The notes under the pieces: model-generated | Told to the model about the DNA's origin: nothing | Database searches by the model: none | Seen by the model: the letters and a program-made list of their open reading frames with translations, nothing else | Shown: one piece after another, positions 35,485 to 44,163 of the stretch | Layout of the letters: each line of letters opens with the position of its first letter | Position numbering within the stretch: the stretch's first letter is position 1 | Program-made: the position numbers and the translations under genes | NCBI RefSeq assembly: GCF_026183895.1 | Contig: NZ_JAPFQI010000004.1 | Span: forward strand, 154,360-218,359 | Direction of reading: 5' to 3' | DNA from: Sabulicella glaciei | GTDB taxonomy: Bacteria; Pseudomonadota; Alphaproteobacteria; Acetobacterales; Acetobacteraceae | Length of the DNA: 64,000 bases

Positions 35485-35604
35485 ACGAACCTCCTCCGCG
35501 CTTGTTCTGGTTGCGGAACAGGCTAGCCGCCCGGGTCCCGCTCGTCCATCAAATGTGCAGGCCGGTTCATGAATTCTGGAGAATGCCGGTTCCGCGAAGC
35601 GCGT

Positions 35605-36645
35605 TCAGATGAACGTCAGCAGCCGGCGCGGATTGCCGATCATGATCGCCTCGATCTCCGCCTCACTCCAGCCGCGCTTGCGCATGTGCGGCAGCACCTT
35701 CTTCTGGATATGCGCGTAGCCATGCCCGCCCCACTCGCTGAACTGGATCGTGTGGCAGATGTCGTGGCTGATCACGATCTGGTCGAGATGCCCACGGTCG
35801 ATGGCGCGGCGGATCGTGCGCAGGCGCATCCCGTCATTCGGCATGTCGATGTCGGCATGCGCGTAGTAGGTGTTCTCCTGACCGAAGAGGTCCCATTCCA
35901 GGATCACGCCCGCGTCGGCGAGGCGGAACAGCCGGTCGTCATCGAAGATGGTGCGGTCGATGTGGTCGATGATGGTGCGCGACAGGTCGGCGCCGTGCTC
36001 CCGCAGGAACTCCACCAGCATCCACGGATGGTCCTCGTGCCGCGCCGGGTGGATGGTCAGCGACGCGCCCGTTTCCTGCTGGGCGATGACCGCGCCCGCG
36101 AGGACGCGCTTCTCCAGATCCGTCCAGGGCCACTGGCAGCCAATCTCGCCCACGATCCCGGCGCGCACGCCGGTCCCCCAGGCGCCCTGCTGTACCTGGT
36201 CGATCATCTCCTTCGCGAAGCTGTCCACGCTGCGATCATGGTTTGCTGGGTCCTGGTAGTCATGGACGTAGTGACCGCAGCCCATGACGATGTGGGCCCC
36301 GGTTTCCCGCGCCACCTGGGCGAGTCCCTCCGGGTCGGGCTCCAGCCCGCCGATCGTCAACTCCACCACCGTCTTACCGCCGGCCGCGACCATCTCGGCC
36401 GTGGCGCGGGCGGCGACGGCGCGGTCCTTCTGGGTGGTGTTGCGGATGTCGGCGACGTCGCCGTTGAGGAGGTCCCAGTACTGTCCGGGCTTGGGGCCAC
36501 CGCTGGCGGCGGGGTCGCGCTTGGCCGGGTGGGTGATGTTCCAGATCAGGTGCTCATGCATCAGGGTGGGACCAAGCTCGGCCGGGTCCACCAGCCCGAG
36601 CACGGTCTGGGCCTTGCCCCGCATCTCGTCACGCGTCAGGCGCAT
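35605..36645 (-). CDS. Phosphotriesterase-family metal-dependent hydrolase
   Basis: A 346-residue TIM-barrel amidohydrolase of the phosphotriesterase/lactonase group. Metal ligands are recognisable: LMHEHLI (HxH near the N-terminus), GEIGC (bridging carboxylate), TIHPAR and DHIDR (two His), and ISHDIC (Asp). PTE-like lactonases and aryldialkylphosphatase-like proteins share this set. It is third in an operon after a class III aminotransferase and a dipeptide-type binding protein, so the substrate is likely an imported organic compound. Lactone hydrolysis is my preferred guess. Confidence 0.85.
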   Translation of the reverse strand: MRLTRDEMRGKAQTVLGLVDPAELGPTLMHEHLIWNITHPAKRDPAASGGPKPGQYWDLLNGDVADIRNTTQKDRAVAARATAEMVAAGGKTVVELTIGGLEPDPEGLAQVARETGAHIVMGCGHYVHDYQDPANHDRSVDSFAKEMIDQVQQGAWGTGVRAGIVGEIGCQWPWTDLEKRVLAGAVIAQQETGASLTIHPARHEDHPWMLVEFLREHGADLSRTIIDHIDRTIFDDDRLFRLADAGVILEWDLFGQENTYYAHADIDMPNDGMRLRTIRRAIDRGHLDQIVISHDICHTIQFSEWGGHGYAHIQKKVLPHMRKRGWSEAEIEAIMIGNPRRLLTFI

Positions 36646-36671
36646 CTCGGTCGGTTCTCCTTGGCCGGGCG

Positions 36672-38261
36672 TCAGGCCCAGCGCACGTTCCAGGGATAGC
36701 TCGCGGCAGTCTTGAGGAAGCCGGTCAGCCCGGCCCGATAGGCGGTGCGAATGAAGTAGCGGCCGAGCGGGACAACCGGGACCTCGCGGAAGGATTCCTG
36801 CTGGATCTCTTCTGCCAGCCGCGCCTGCTCCGCCTCGTCCGGGGCGAGCAGCCATTGCGACGCCAGTTCCTCGACGCGCGGATTGCTGTACCAGCCAAAC
36901 CAGCCGCGGTCGCCCTGGCCGCGAACGATGGGACTGGTGGCGGGGTTGAGGATGGAGGGGCTCGGCCACCAGGTGTGGAAGATGCTCCAGCCGCCGCGCT
37001 CGACCGGCTCCTTGCTGGTGCGCCGCTGCACGACGGAGCCCCAATCGGTCTCCACCAGCTCGATATTCATGTCGAGGCGGCGGAGCAGATCAGCCGTGAC
37101 GAGCCCGAAGGGCGCCATGCTCGGCAGGTCGCTTGCGTTGATGATCACGACCTTCTCCCCGCGATACCCGCCCTCATGCAGCATCTGCTTGGCGCGGGCG
37201 AGGTCGGGCGGGCTTCCCCGCAGCGCATCGGGTTTCGTCTCGCGGCCATAGGCCGTCCCGCAGGGCCACATGGAGTGGCACTCGGTGAAGATCTCCGGAT
37301 CGTTGCCGGTGATCGCGCGCATGTAGTCGTCCTGGTTCGCGGCATACAGGATCGCGCGGCGAACGCCTGCCTTGTCGAAAGGCGGGTGGAGATGGTTGAA
37401 GCGCAGAGTGCCGATGTAGCCGGTCGGGTCGTTCACCCCGACGCGGAGGTTGCGGTTGCGGCGGAGCAGGGGGGTCAGGTCCGGGTTCACCTGGTCCCAC
37501 CAATCCACCTCGCCAGCCTGCAGCGCCGCGGCGGCGGTGGCGCTGTCCGGCATGACATGCCATTCGATGCGCTCGAAATGTGCCACCTTGCCGCCGGCGG
37601 TGTTCTCCGCCGGCTCCTGCCGCGGGACGTAGCCGTCGAACTTCGCGTAGCCGACCCGGCTGCCCGCCACGAACTCCTCCGGCAGGAAGCGATACGGGCC
37701 GGAACCGACCATCTCGGGCACCTGGCGGAACGGGTCGGTGCGCGCCAGCCGCTCCGGCATCATCAGCGGCATGTTGGAAGCCGTCTTGCCGATGGCCGAG
37801 AGCAGGAGAGGGAAGGGGCTGCGGAGGCGGATGCGGAGCGTGCGGTCATCCGCCACGCCCCATTCCGCGGCGGCGGCGGCCAGCGACTGGCCGAAGACAT
37901 CCCGCTTGCTCCACCGCTCCAGGCTCGCGACGCAATCCCGCGCCAGGACCTTCTCGCCATCGTGCCACAGAAGCCCGTCGCGCAGTCGGATGGTCCAGGT
38001 GAGCCCATCGTTCGAAACCGTATGCCCCTCGGCCATTTGCGGCCGGATGCGTCCAGCATCGTCCGTGCCGTAGAGCGTATCGAACACGGTATAGCCGTGC
38101 ACCGAGGTCACGGCCGCGGTGGTCCAGACCGGGTCCAGTGCGGTGAGGTTGGCCTGGGGGACGAAGCGCAGCACGCGCCGGTCGCGACGCTGGGCCCGCG
38201 CGGGCGCGCTCCCCACCGCGACGAGGCCGGCGGAGGTCGCGATGAAGCGGCGACGATGCAT
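36672..38261 (-). CDS. ABC-type peptide/nickel family solute-binding protein
   Basis: A 529-residue family-5 periplasmic binding protein. It has a Tat-like leader MHRRRFIATSAGLVAVGSAPARA. Markers are LDPVWTTA, YGTDDAGRIRPQMAEG, WTIRLRDGLLWHDG, VGSGPYRF and the late NPRVEELASQW. It would hand peptide-like or other large polar solutes to an ABC permease, but no permease or ATPase gene is adjacent. It lies 26 bp before the phosphotriesterase-like gene and 29 bp after the aminotransferase gene. Confidence 0.9.
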   Translation of the reverse strand: MHRRRFIATSAGLVAVGSAPARAQRRDRRVLRFVPQANLTALDPVWTTAAVTSVHGYTVFDTLYGTDDAGRIRPQMAEGHTVSNDGLTWTIRLRDGLLWHDGEKVLARDCVASLERWSKRDVFGQSLAAAAAEWGVADDRTLRIRLRSPFPLLLSAIGKTASNMPLMMPERLARTDPFRQVPEMVGSGPYRFLPEEFVAGSRVGYAKFDGYVPRQEPAENTAGGKVAHFERIEWHVMPDSATAAAALQAGEVDWWDQVNPDLTPLLRRNRNLRVGVNDPTGYIGTLRFNHLHPPFDKAGVRRAILYAANQDDYMRAITGNDPEIFTECHSMWPCGTAYGRETKPDALRGSPPDLARAKQMLHEGGYRGEKVVIINASDLPSMAPFGLVTADLLRRLDMNIELVETDWGSVVQRRTSKEPVERGGWSIFHTWWPSPSILNPATSPIVRGQGDRGWFGWYSNPRVEELASQWLLAPDEAEQARLAEEIQQESFREVPVVPLGRYFIRTAYRAGLTGFLKTAASYPWNVRWA

Positions 38262-38290
38262 CGGGCAGGCTCCTTCGTAGGTCGGGACGG

Positions 38291-39604
38291 TCAGGCGCGC
38301 GGCAGCAGGCCGGCGCGCGCCTCGGCGAAATCGGCCACGGCCGCGGCGAGGCGGTCCAGCTCCGCCTCGCCCACCGGCAGGCTGAGCGCGATCATGCCCC
38401 GCTTCGCGAGGTAGATGCCGCTGGCCAGCATGTCGAAGAAGAACAGCTCCCTAAGCGCCTCCTCCTCGGGCGTGGGCGGCGCGGGACGCTCGATCGGGCC
38501 AGCGCGGAACTGCGCCGTCGCCATGGAGCCGATGCCGGTGAAATGCATCACCGTGCCAGCGCGGGCGAGGATGTCGTTCAGCCGCGCGCGCATCGCCTCG
38601 CCGCGATCGAAGAGCGTCTCCGCCGCCTCGGCGGTGAAGATCTTGCCGAGGGCGACGTTGCCGGCCGCCATGGACAGCACGTTGTTGTTGAAGGTGCCCG
38701 CATGGGCGATCCGGCCGTCGAACAGCCCCATGATCTCGCCGCGGCCGCCAAAGGCACCAAAGGACATCCCGCCGGCCATGTACTTGCCGAGCGTGGTCAT
38801 GTCGGGGGTGACTCCCAGCCGCTGCTGCAGGCCGCCCCCGCTCATGCGGGAGGTCATCACCTCGTCGAAGATCAGCACGGCGCCCACCTCGGCCGTCGCC
38901 TTTCGCAGCGCGGCGAGGAATTCGAGCCGTGCCGGGATGCAGCCGCCGCTGCCCAGCATCGGCTCGACGATCACGGCGGCCAGCCGGTCCGCATTCTCGC
39001 GGATCACGGAAACGGCACCTTCGATGTCGTTGTAGTCGGCCATGACGAAGGGGAACGGCACGGTGGCCGGGTTGGTGCCGGAGAGCGGAAAGAGCAGCAC
39101 GCCCCCGTGGTACCCGCCCCGGAAAGCCATCACCGTGTCCCGGCCGGTGAAGGCGCGGGCGGCGGTCAGCGCCATCAGGTTCGCCTCGGTCCCGCTATTC
39201 GTGAAGCGGACGAGTTCCACGGACGGAAACCGGCCGCAGACGAGGCTGGCAAGCGAGGTTTCCGCCTCGCCCACGGCGGCGAGGTTGATGCCGCGCCCCA
39301 GGGCCGCTCGCACGGCGTCATGGATGCGCTTCTCCGAATGGCCAAAGAGCCCGGCCGTGTACTCGCCGCAAAGGTCGAGATAGTCGCGCCCGTCGATGTC
39401 CCGCAGGTAGCAGCCTTCGCCGCTCTCCATCGCGGTGGGGAAAGGCGAGTAGACCAGCACGGTCCGTGTGTTGCCGCCGGGCATGACCTGGCGTGCGCGC
39501 TCGTGCAGGGCGCGGCTGGCCGGCCGCGCAGCGACGTAGGCCTCGCGGGCTTCGGCCACTGCCGAGGCGAGGTCGCTGTTGCGAAGCTGGACAGCGGCGC
39601 TCAC
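38291..39604 (-). CDS. Class III aminotransferase (glutamate-1-semialdehyde aminomutase-like)
   Basis: A 437-residue PLP enzyme of the GSA-aminotransferase subgroup. Markers are ERARQVMPGGNTR, TNSGTEANLMALTAARAFTG, FRGGYHGG, IFDEVMTSRM (Asp binding PLP) and TLGKYMAGGMSFGAFGG (catalytic Lys). The housekeeping HemL is not excluded, but the catabolic operon (binding protein, lactonase-like gene) and the divergent GntR regulator suggest a substrate-specific aminomutase or transaminase. GTG 39604 is used, since the fold begins there. It overlaps the stop of a 12-codon frame. Confidence 0.85.
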   Translation of the reverse strand: MSAAVQLRNSDLASAVAEAREAYVAARPASRALHERARQVMPGGNTRTVLVYSPFPTAMESGEGCYLRDIDGRDYLDLCGEYTAGLFGHSEKRIHDAVRAALGRGINLAAVGEAETSLASLVCGRFPSVELVRFTNSGTEANLMALTAARAFTGRDTVMAFRGGYHGGVLLFPLSGTNPATVPFPFVMADYNDIEGAVSVIRENADRLAAVIVEPMLGSGGCIPARLEFLAALRKATAEVGAVLIFDEVMTSRMSGGGLQQRLGVTPDMTTLGKYMAGGMSFGAFGGRGEIMGLFDGRIAHAGTFNNNVLSMAAGNVALGKIFTAEAAETLFDRGEAMRARLNDILARAGTVMHFTGIGSMATAQFRAGPIERPAPPTPEEEALRELFFFDMLASGIYLAKRGMIALSLPVGEAELDRLAAAVADFAEARAGLLPRA

Positions 39605-39639
39605 GGGCAGGCGGTTCCGGCTGCGAAGGAAAGGGGCAT
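39601..39639 (-). CDS. Possible 12-residue leader peptide before the aminotransferase
   Basis: ATG 39639 is preceded by GGAGG at good spacing and encodes MPLSFAAGTACP. Its TGA overlaps the GTG start of the aminotransferase (GTGA). The aminotransferase start has no ribosome site of its own, so coupling through this short frame would explain its translation. It may also be chance. Confidence 0.3.
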   Translation of the reverse strand: MPLSFAAGTACP

Positions 39640-39749
39640 GGATGAACCTCCGGCATTCGTTCACAACCGCCCTTGCCGCTTCGTCGCGGCGGGCCGGCAT
39701 CCACAGGATGGCGTCCAAGGCTAGACTGCAATCCCATCAGCGTGCGAAA

Positions 39750-39759
39750 TGTGATCACA
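39750..39759. promoter_or_regulatory. Palindromic operator TGTGATCACA
   Basis: A perfect 10-bp palindrome two bases upstream of the GntR start, within the divergent region of the regulator and the aminotransferase operon. FadR/FCD-type GntR regulators often bind short palindromes of this kind in their own promoters. Autoregulation and control of the divergent operon are likely but inferred. Confidence 0.5.
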
Positions 39760-39761
39760 CA

Positions 39762-40502
39762 ATGCCCGAGGCTGCCAACAGCTTTTTTCCGCAGGATGGA
39801 GAGGAAGGCCTTCCGCTCGAGGAGATGGCTTATCGCCGGCTGAGGGAGGCCCTGGTCACTGGCGCCATCCTGCCGGGGGACCGACTGTCCATTCGCGCGG
39901 TGGCTGCCGCCTTCTCGGTCAGCGCCATGCCGGTCCGCACCGCGCTGCGGCGGCTTGCGGCGGAGCAGGCGCTGGATCTGCTGCCATCCGGCACCGCCGT
40001 GGTGCCCCGCCTGACACGCGCGGGCTTCACCGAATTGAGCGCGATCCGCGCCAAGCTGGAGCCCATGGCGGTGAGCCTCGCCGCGCCGCATCTTGGCGAG
40101 CCTCACTGGAAAGCGCTCGCGCCCCTTGTCGCCGCGCATGACGCGGCGCGCGCGGCGGGCGACGCGGCGGTGGCCCAGGCGGCCGATCGGGACTTCCTGT
40201 TCGGGATCTACCGCTCCGCGCAGGCTCCGCTGCTGCTCGGCCTGATCGAGACTCTTTGGCTCCGGCGCGGACCGCTGTTCCGCTCGGTGCGGATCACCGT
40301 GACGGCGGCAGGCGGCCTCCGGCACAGCCATGGTGCGATGCTGGAGGCGCTGCGCCGCGGGATGGGCGACGAAGCCGCCGAGCTGCTGCGTGTCGAGATC
40401 GAGGACGCGACGCGCGCCATCCTTGCGACGGTGCGCTTCGAAGGCGATGACACGGCGGCGGAGAGGCTTGCCTGGATCGGAAAGCCTGGCCGCCGGCGCT
40501 GA
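39762..40502 (+). CDS. GntR-family transcriptional regulator (FCD type)
   Basis: A 246-residue regulator. The N-terminal winged helix reads LEEMAYRRLREALVTGAILP, then LSIRAVAAAFSVSAMPVRTA, with the recognition helix in the latter. The all-helical FCD effector domain follows, with metal/ligand positions around DRDFLFGIYR and LRHSHGAMLEAL. It is divergent from the aminotransferase operon and convergent with the amidohydrolase gene, 15 bp away. A palindrome directly upstream suggests self-regulation. The effector is probably an organic acid. Confidence 0.9.
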   Translation: MPEAANSFFPQDGEEGLPLEEMAYRRLREALVTGAILPGDRLSIRAVAAAFSVSAMPVRTALRRLAAEQALDLLPSGTAVVPRLTRAGFTELSAIRAKLEPMAVSLAAPHLGEPHWKALAPLVAAHDAARAAGDAAVAQAADRDFLFGIYRSAQAPLLLGLIETLWLRRGPLFRSVRITVTAAGGLRHSHGAMLEALRRGMGDEAAELLRVEIEDATRAILATVRFEGDDTAAERLAWIGKPGRRR

Positions 40503-40517
40503 GGAAGGGCGTCCTCC

Positions 40518-41780
40518 TCAACTATTCGCCGCGCGCATCGCCGCGCCGCCCAGGACCCTGGTGCCGAGCACGAAGTCCGCCTCCGTCATGCTCTCGCGCG
40601 GATTGTGGCTGCCATTCGCGTTGCGGACCAGCATCACCGAGGCCGGGATACCGGCTTGGTGGAACATCGCCGCATCGTGACCCACCGTCGCGAGGTGCAG
40701 GGCGCCCGGGCCAACCGCCTTCGCGGAATCCTCGACCATTGCGATGAGTGCGGGATCGAGGCGCGAGGGGGCCGAGCCGAAACGCGGTCCCATCTCGAAC
40801 CGGACGCCGCGGCGCTGTGTGATGCTGTCGAGGAGGCGCGCCAGCAGGGCGTCGGCCTGCGCGATGACTTCCTCCCGGATCGAACCTACGTTGAAGCTGA
40901 AGCGGACCTCGCCGGGGACCTTGGTCATGGCGTGTGCGGCCGGGTCGGTTCCGAACTTGCCCATAGTGAAGACGCAGGACGGGTCGCTCTTTTCCGCTTC
41001 CTCCCAGAAGCGCTCGAACTCCAGCGCCAGCTCCGCTACGGCCAGCACGGCATCGTGACGATAGGCGCGCGGCAGCGCGGCGGAGTGGCCGTATTCGCCG
41101 AAGCAGCGCGCATCGGGATAGCGGATGTTGCCGCGAATATCGGTCGCGATGGCGACCGGGAGGTTCCTGGCGGTGAGCAGCGGGCCCTGTTCGATGTGCA
41201 GTTCGAAGAAGCCGGCCACGGTGTCGCGCGAGATGGGCATGACCGGCGCGGACGCATAACCCAGGTTGTCCAGGTGCTCCTGAAGCGGCCTGCCGGTGTC
41301 GATGCGAGGCAAGCCACCTAATTCTGCGAGGGTGGAGTGCCCCAGCATCAGGCGGCTGCCGACATAGGCGGTGCCGAACCAGGGGCTCTCCTCGCCGCGC
41401 ATCGCGACGGCGCGGATGGTGCGGCGCTGGCCGCCGTCGCGAAGCGCCGCAGCAGCGGTTGCGATGCTCGCCATCACCCCTGCCAGGCCGTCGTAGTTTC
41501 CGCCGCCCGGGACCGAATCCAGGTGCGAGCCGGTCATGATCGCCTTGACCGAGGGGTCGGTGCCGGGCACGACACCGTGCAGGTTGCCGAACCGGTCCGG
41601 CTGCAGTTCGAGGCCGAGGCCCTGGGCAAAATGGGACACCTTTTCGGCCGCGATCTGCTCGCCCTCGCCGTAACAGGCCCGCGTGATGCCTGCTTCCGCC
41701 GTGCCCGTCAGGCGGCCGATCTCCTCCATCACGGTCCAGGCCTGGGCCGCGATGTTTCCCAGTGTCCGGTCGAAGCTCAT
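40518..41780 (-). CDS. N-carbamoyl amino acid / allantoate-type amidohydrolase
   Basis: A 420-residue M20-family enzyme of the hydantoinase/carbamoylase group. Metal ligands are in TGSHLDSVPGGGNYDG (His, Asp), MRGEESPWFG (Glu pair), ELHIEQGP (His) and near the end GHDAAMFHQAG. The arm domain carries GKFGTDPAAHAMTKVPGEVRFS-type dimer contacts. Reactions are hydrolysis of N-carbamoyl-amino acids, allantoate or ureidoglycolate-like compounds, yielding ammonia and CO2. The exact substrate is not visible. No hydantoinase gene is adjacent. Confidence 0.88.
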   Translation of the reverse strand: MSFDRTLGNIAAQAWTVMEEIGRLTGTAEAGITRACYGEGEQIAAEKVSHFAQGLGLELQPDRFGNLHGVVPGTDPSVKAIMTGSHLDSVPGGGNYDGLAGVMASIATAAAALRDGGQRRTIRAVAMRGEESPWFGTAYVGSRLMLGHSTLAELGGLPRIDTGRPLQEHLDNLGYASAPVMPISRDTVAGFFELHIEQGPLLTARNLPVAIATDIRGNIRYPDARCFGEYGHSAALPRAYRHDAVLAVAELALEFERFWEEAEKSDPSCVFTMGKFGTDPAAHAMTKVPGEVRFSFNVGSIREEVIAQADALLARLLDSITQRRGVRFEMGPRFGSAPSRLDPALIAMVEDSAKAVGPGALHLATVGHDAAMFHQAGIPASVMLVRNANGSHNPRESMTEADFVLGTRVLGGAAMRAANS

Positions 41781-42138
41781 GCTGCTGGCCTTCCTGTTCG
41801 GCAACGCTGTGTCAGCTTCCCTTTCCTCCGGCGTGCCAGCAAGGCGGGTGCCGTCGAAGCGGGCTGGGCGGCCTGCATCGAGCGAACCTTCGCAGCCACG
41901 CTTTCTTTCCGAACTCGCGCGCGAGGCAACGTGGTGGGCACGGACCGGGGCCGGCCGATCTGGGACGCGGCGTGCACGGACATCCGACTCGTTTTCTCCC
42001 TCAGGTGCCGTGCGCGGTCGGCCCCGGAGGTCCAGCGGGAGCGGTCGAGGTATCTTTCGCGCCTTGCCCCGCAAGGGCAGGCACCGCGCATCCATCCCGG
42101 ACTCATGCGAGGCCCGGAATCGCTCGCAGTCTCCGTCG
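41781..42138. other. 358-bp intergenic region
   Basis: This lies between two minus-strand genes, the amidohydrolase and the L,D-transpeptidase. Frames in it are Arg/Ser/Pro-rich and lack ribosome sites. I see no gene, only the likely promoter region of the amidohydrolase. Confidence 0.4.
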
Positions 42139-43485
42139 TCAGGCTTCGGTGCTTGAGCGTTCGCCCGAGGGACGCCTCCGCAGCTGTTCCCAGATCCGTG
42201 CGTCGCGATTGTAGAAATCCGGTCGGAACTGGGTTGTTCCCTCGGTGTCCGCGAAAGCGGTCTGGTACACGATGAAGACCGGCATCGGCGTCGGGACGGC
42301 GCGTCGGGTGGTCACGCCCGTCCCGATCACCTCATCGATCTCGTCGAGGGTCTGCTCCATCAGCAGGGCCGCGAATGCGCGTGGATTCTCGACCCGGATG
42401 CATCCGAAGCTCAGGCGGCGATTGTCGCGGCTGAAGAGATACTTGGCCGGAGTGTCGTGCAGGTAGACGTCGAAGCGGTTCGGCATATCGAGCATGATGA
42501 AGCCGACCCCGGCGTTGGGACCCGGGCGCTGCTCCACCTCGCCATTGGGCAGCATGACCATGTTGTTCCTCGCCAGGTAGTCCGGCTCACGCTGAATTCT
42601 CGGCAGGAGTTCCGCCACGACGATGTCCCGCGGGACGATCCAGGGCGGGTTGAAGAAACTTCCCTCGATCAAGGCACGGAATTCTGGGCTTTGGCGGTTC
42701 TCGGCATCGTTGCCGACCACGACCCGCGTGGTGAAGACGGGCTTGTGGTCGCGGTAAAAGGTCAGCCTCTGGTCGGCGACATTCACCCAGACTCGGTCCG
42801 GCGGCAGTGAGCGGGGAAGCCAGCGCTGGCGTTCGAGGTTCACCTCGATAGCGCGCGAACGGGTCCTGTTGGCCTGCTCACTGGCGGCGTTCGGGCCATG
42901 CCGTTGCAGGGCTTGGCGCAGCGCCGAGTAGGTCGGCGTCGCCGGAGCCAGCGCCTCAAGCACCGCCACGGGGTCGGGGCTGTCCGTGGCCGCGTCGAGC
43001 ACGTCGGCCACGTCGACCGCTTCTGGCGCCAGATCCTCTCCAGGTCGTCTGCGTTCGACCGGAACGGCGCCATGGGCCAATGCATCCGCGTAGGAAAGGA
43101 ATGCATGCGAGAGCAACAAATCGCGGTCGAGGGACGGAAGATCCGAGGCGCGCCGCAGAACGGTGGCGTGGAATAATTCAGGGTCCAGGCCGTGCCCGCC
43201 AGACCGCAGCACCACTGCCATCAGCGACTCCGCCTGCGCCTCGCGGGTCCTCCAGACTGGCGCGAAGCCATGGCGCGCGTAGAAGCGCCGCAACAAGCCC
43301 GTGTTCAGGCTTTCCCCAGCAACAGCGAGTCTGGGCCCGGCGTCTCTCAGCCTGCTGAGTTCGGCATGGGCTGGCCGCGTCGCGATCGGAACCGGCTCAG
43401 GAGCGGGGCTGGTGCTGCATGCGGTGAGGCCGCACGCGGCAGCGAGCGCAAAGGATCCGCCGGAGATGGCGGTACGTCTCGACAC
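42139..43485 (-). CDS. YcbB-type L,D-transpeptidase (Tat lipoprotein)
   Basis: A 448-residue envelope enzyme. The N-terminus has twin Arg (VSRRTAISGGSFALAAACG) and the lipobox LTAC. A peptidoglycan-binding-like helical region follows, then the YkuD domain. The catalytic segment is HDTPAKYLFSRD, then RRLSFGCIRVENP with the nucleophilic Cys. In most homologs the residue before Gly-Cys is His or Ser; here it is Phe. It makes 3-3 peptidoglycan cross-links or attaches proteins. GTG 43485 is chosen because the leader begins there; ATG 43560 would add 25 residues. Confidence 0.88.
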   Translation of the reverse strand: MSRRTAISGGSFALAAACGLTACSTSPAPEPVPIATRPAHAELSRLRDAGPRLAVAGESLNTGLLRRFYARHGFAPVWRTREAQAESLMAVVLRSGGHGLDPELFHATVLRRASDLPSLDRDLLLSHAFLSYADALAHGAVPVERRRPGEDLAPEAVDVADVLDAATDSPDPVAVLEALAPATPTYSALRQALQRHGPNAASEQANRTRSRAIEVNLERQRWLPRSLPPDRVWVNVADQRLTFYRDHKPVFTTRVVVGNDAENRQSPEFRALIEGSFFNPPWIVPRDIVVAELLPRIQREPDYLARNNMVMLPNGEVEQRPGPNAGVGFIMLDMPNRFDVYLHDTPAKYLFSRDNRRLSFGCIRVENPRAFAALLMEQTLDEIDEVIGTGVTTRRAVPTPMPVFIVYQTAFADTEGTTQFRPDFYNRDARIWEQLRRRPSGERSSTEA

Positions 43486-43664
43486 GCCAGGACCAACCAA
43501 AGCCAAGCGCTGGTGTTGACCAAGTCCGGGGCTGCGCCCCGGTGTACGAACGAAAAGCATTCCGCGACCTCTGATGACTTAGCCAGGAAAGTAAAGTTTG
43601 ACTGGCTGCGGATCGTTGCCGTTCAATTCCGATCGTGTCTACGAGTCGATGCAAGGAGAAGCAA

Positions 43665-43859
43665 ATGCTCACTGAATCCGAAGGGTTGGCTCGCCGCGGC
43701 GTGGCCCGATTTGCCCCCGTGGCTGCCGTGGTCCTCGCGACCGCGATGCTCGCGGCCTGTGCCCAGGATCCGCCGCCGCCGGCTCCGACCACGACCTACG
43801 TGGCCCCGGCTCCGGCTCCGGCTCCGGCCCCCGTCTCGGTTCCCCGGGCGCGCGGGTAA
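43665..43859 (+). CDS. Small Pro-rich lipoprotein
   Basis: A 64-residue protein preceded by AAGGAGAA. After a basic N-region comes a hydrophobic stretch ending in the lipobox LAAC. The mature part is an Ala/Pro repeat (PAPAPAPAPV) suited to spanning the periplasm or cell-wall mesh. It is divergent from the L,D-transpeptidase gene, which fits a cell-wall role, though nothing more can be said. Confidence 0.7.
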   Translation: MLTESEGLARRGVARFAPVAAVVLATAMLAACAQDPPPPAPTTTYVAPAPAPAPAPVSVPRARG

Positions 43860-43887
43860 TCGCTGGGCGCGCTGCGGCGCGCCGTCC

Positions 43888-43931
43888 GGTCTGCCCGGCT
43901 CGCTGCAACCTTTCAGCGAGCCGGGCAGACC
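43888..43931. terminator. 18-bp perfect hairpin after the lipoprotein gene
   Basis: GGTCTGCCCGGCTCGCTG (43888-43905) pairs exactly with 43914-43931 around an 8-base loop. It lies 28 bases past the lipoprotein stop and is the strongest hairpin seen in the window. No T-run follows. The convergent aminotransferase gene ends 232 bp further on. Confidence 0.6.
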
Positions 43932-44163
43932 TATTGGCCCACCGAAGCGCTGCTGCGGCGTGCTTCATCCCAGTGGCTCGCGATCCCGGTCCTGCAGGGA
44001 AGTCATCGGCAGGGGGCGATGCCCTCCTCCTCACAGGCGCCATGAGGCCTGATCTGTTCCCGACATCGCTCCCTGCGTCGTGACTTCGACGTCCTGCTGC
44101 GCAATGGAGCGCCTATGGCGGTCCTGTCGGTCGCGGGGTGCGAGGCAATCATCGGGATCGGGC

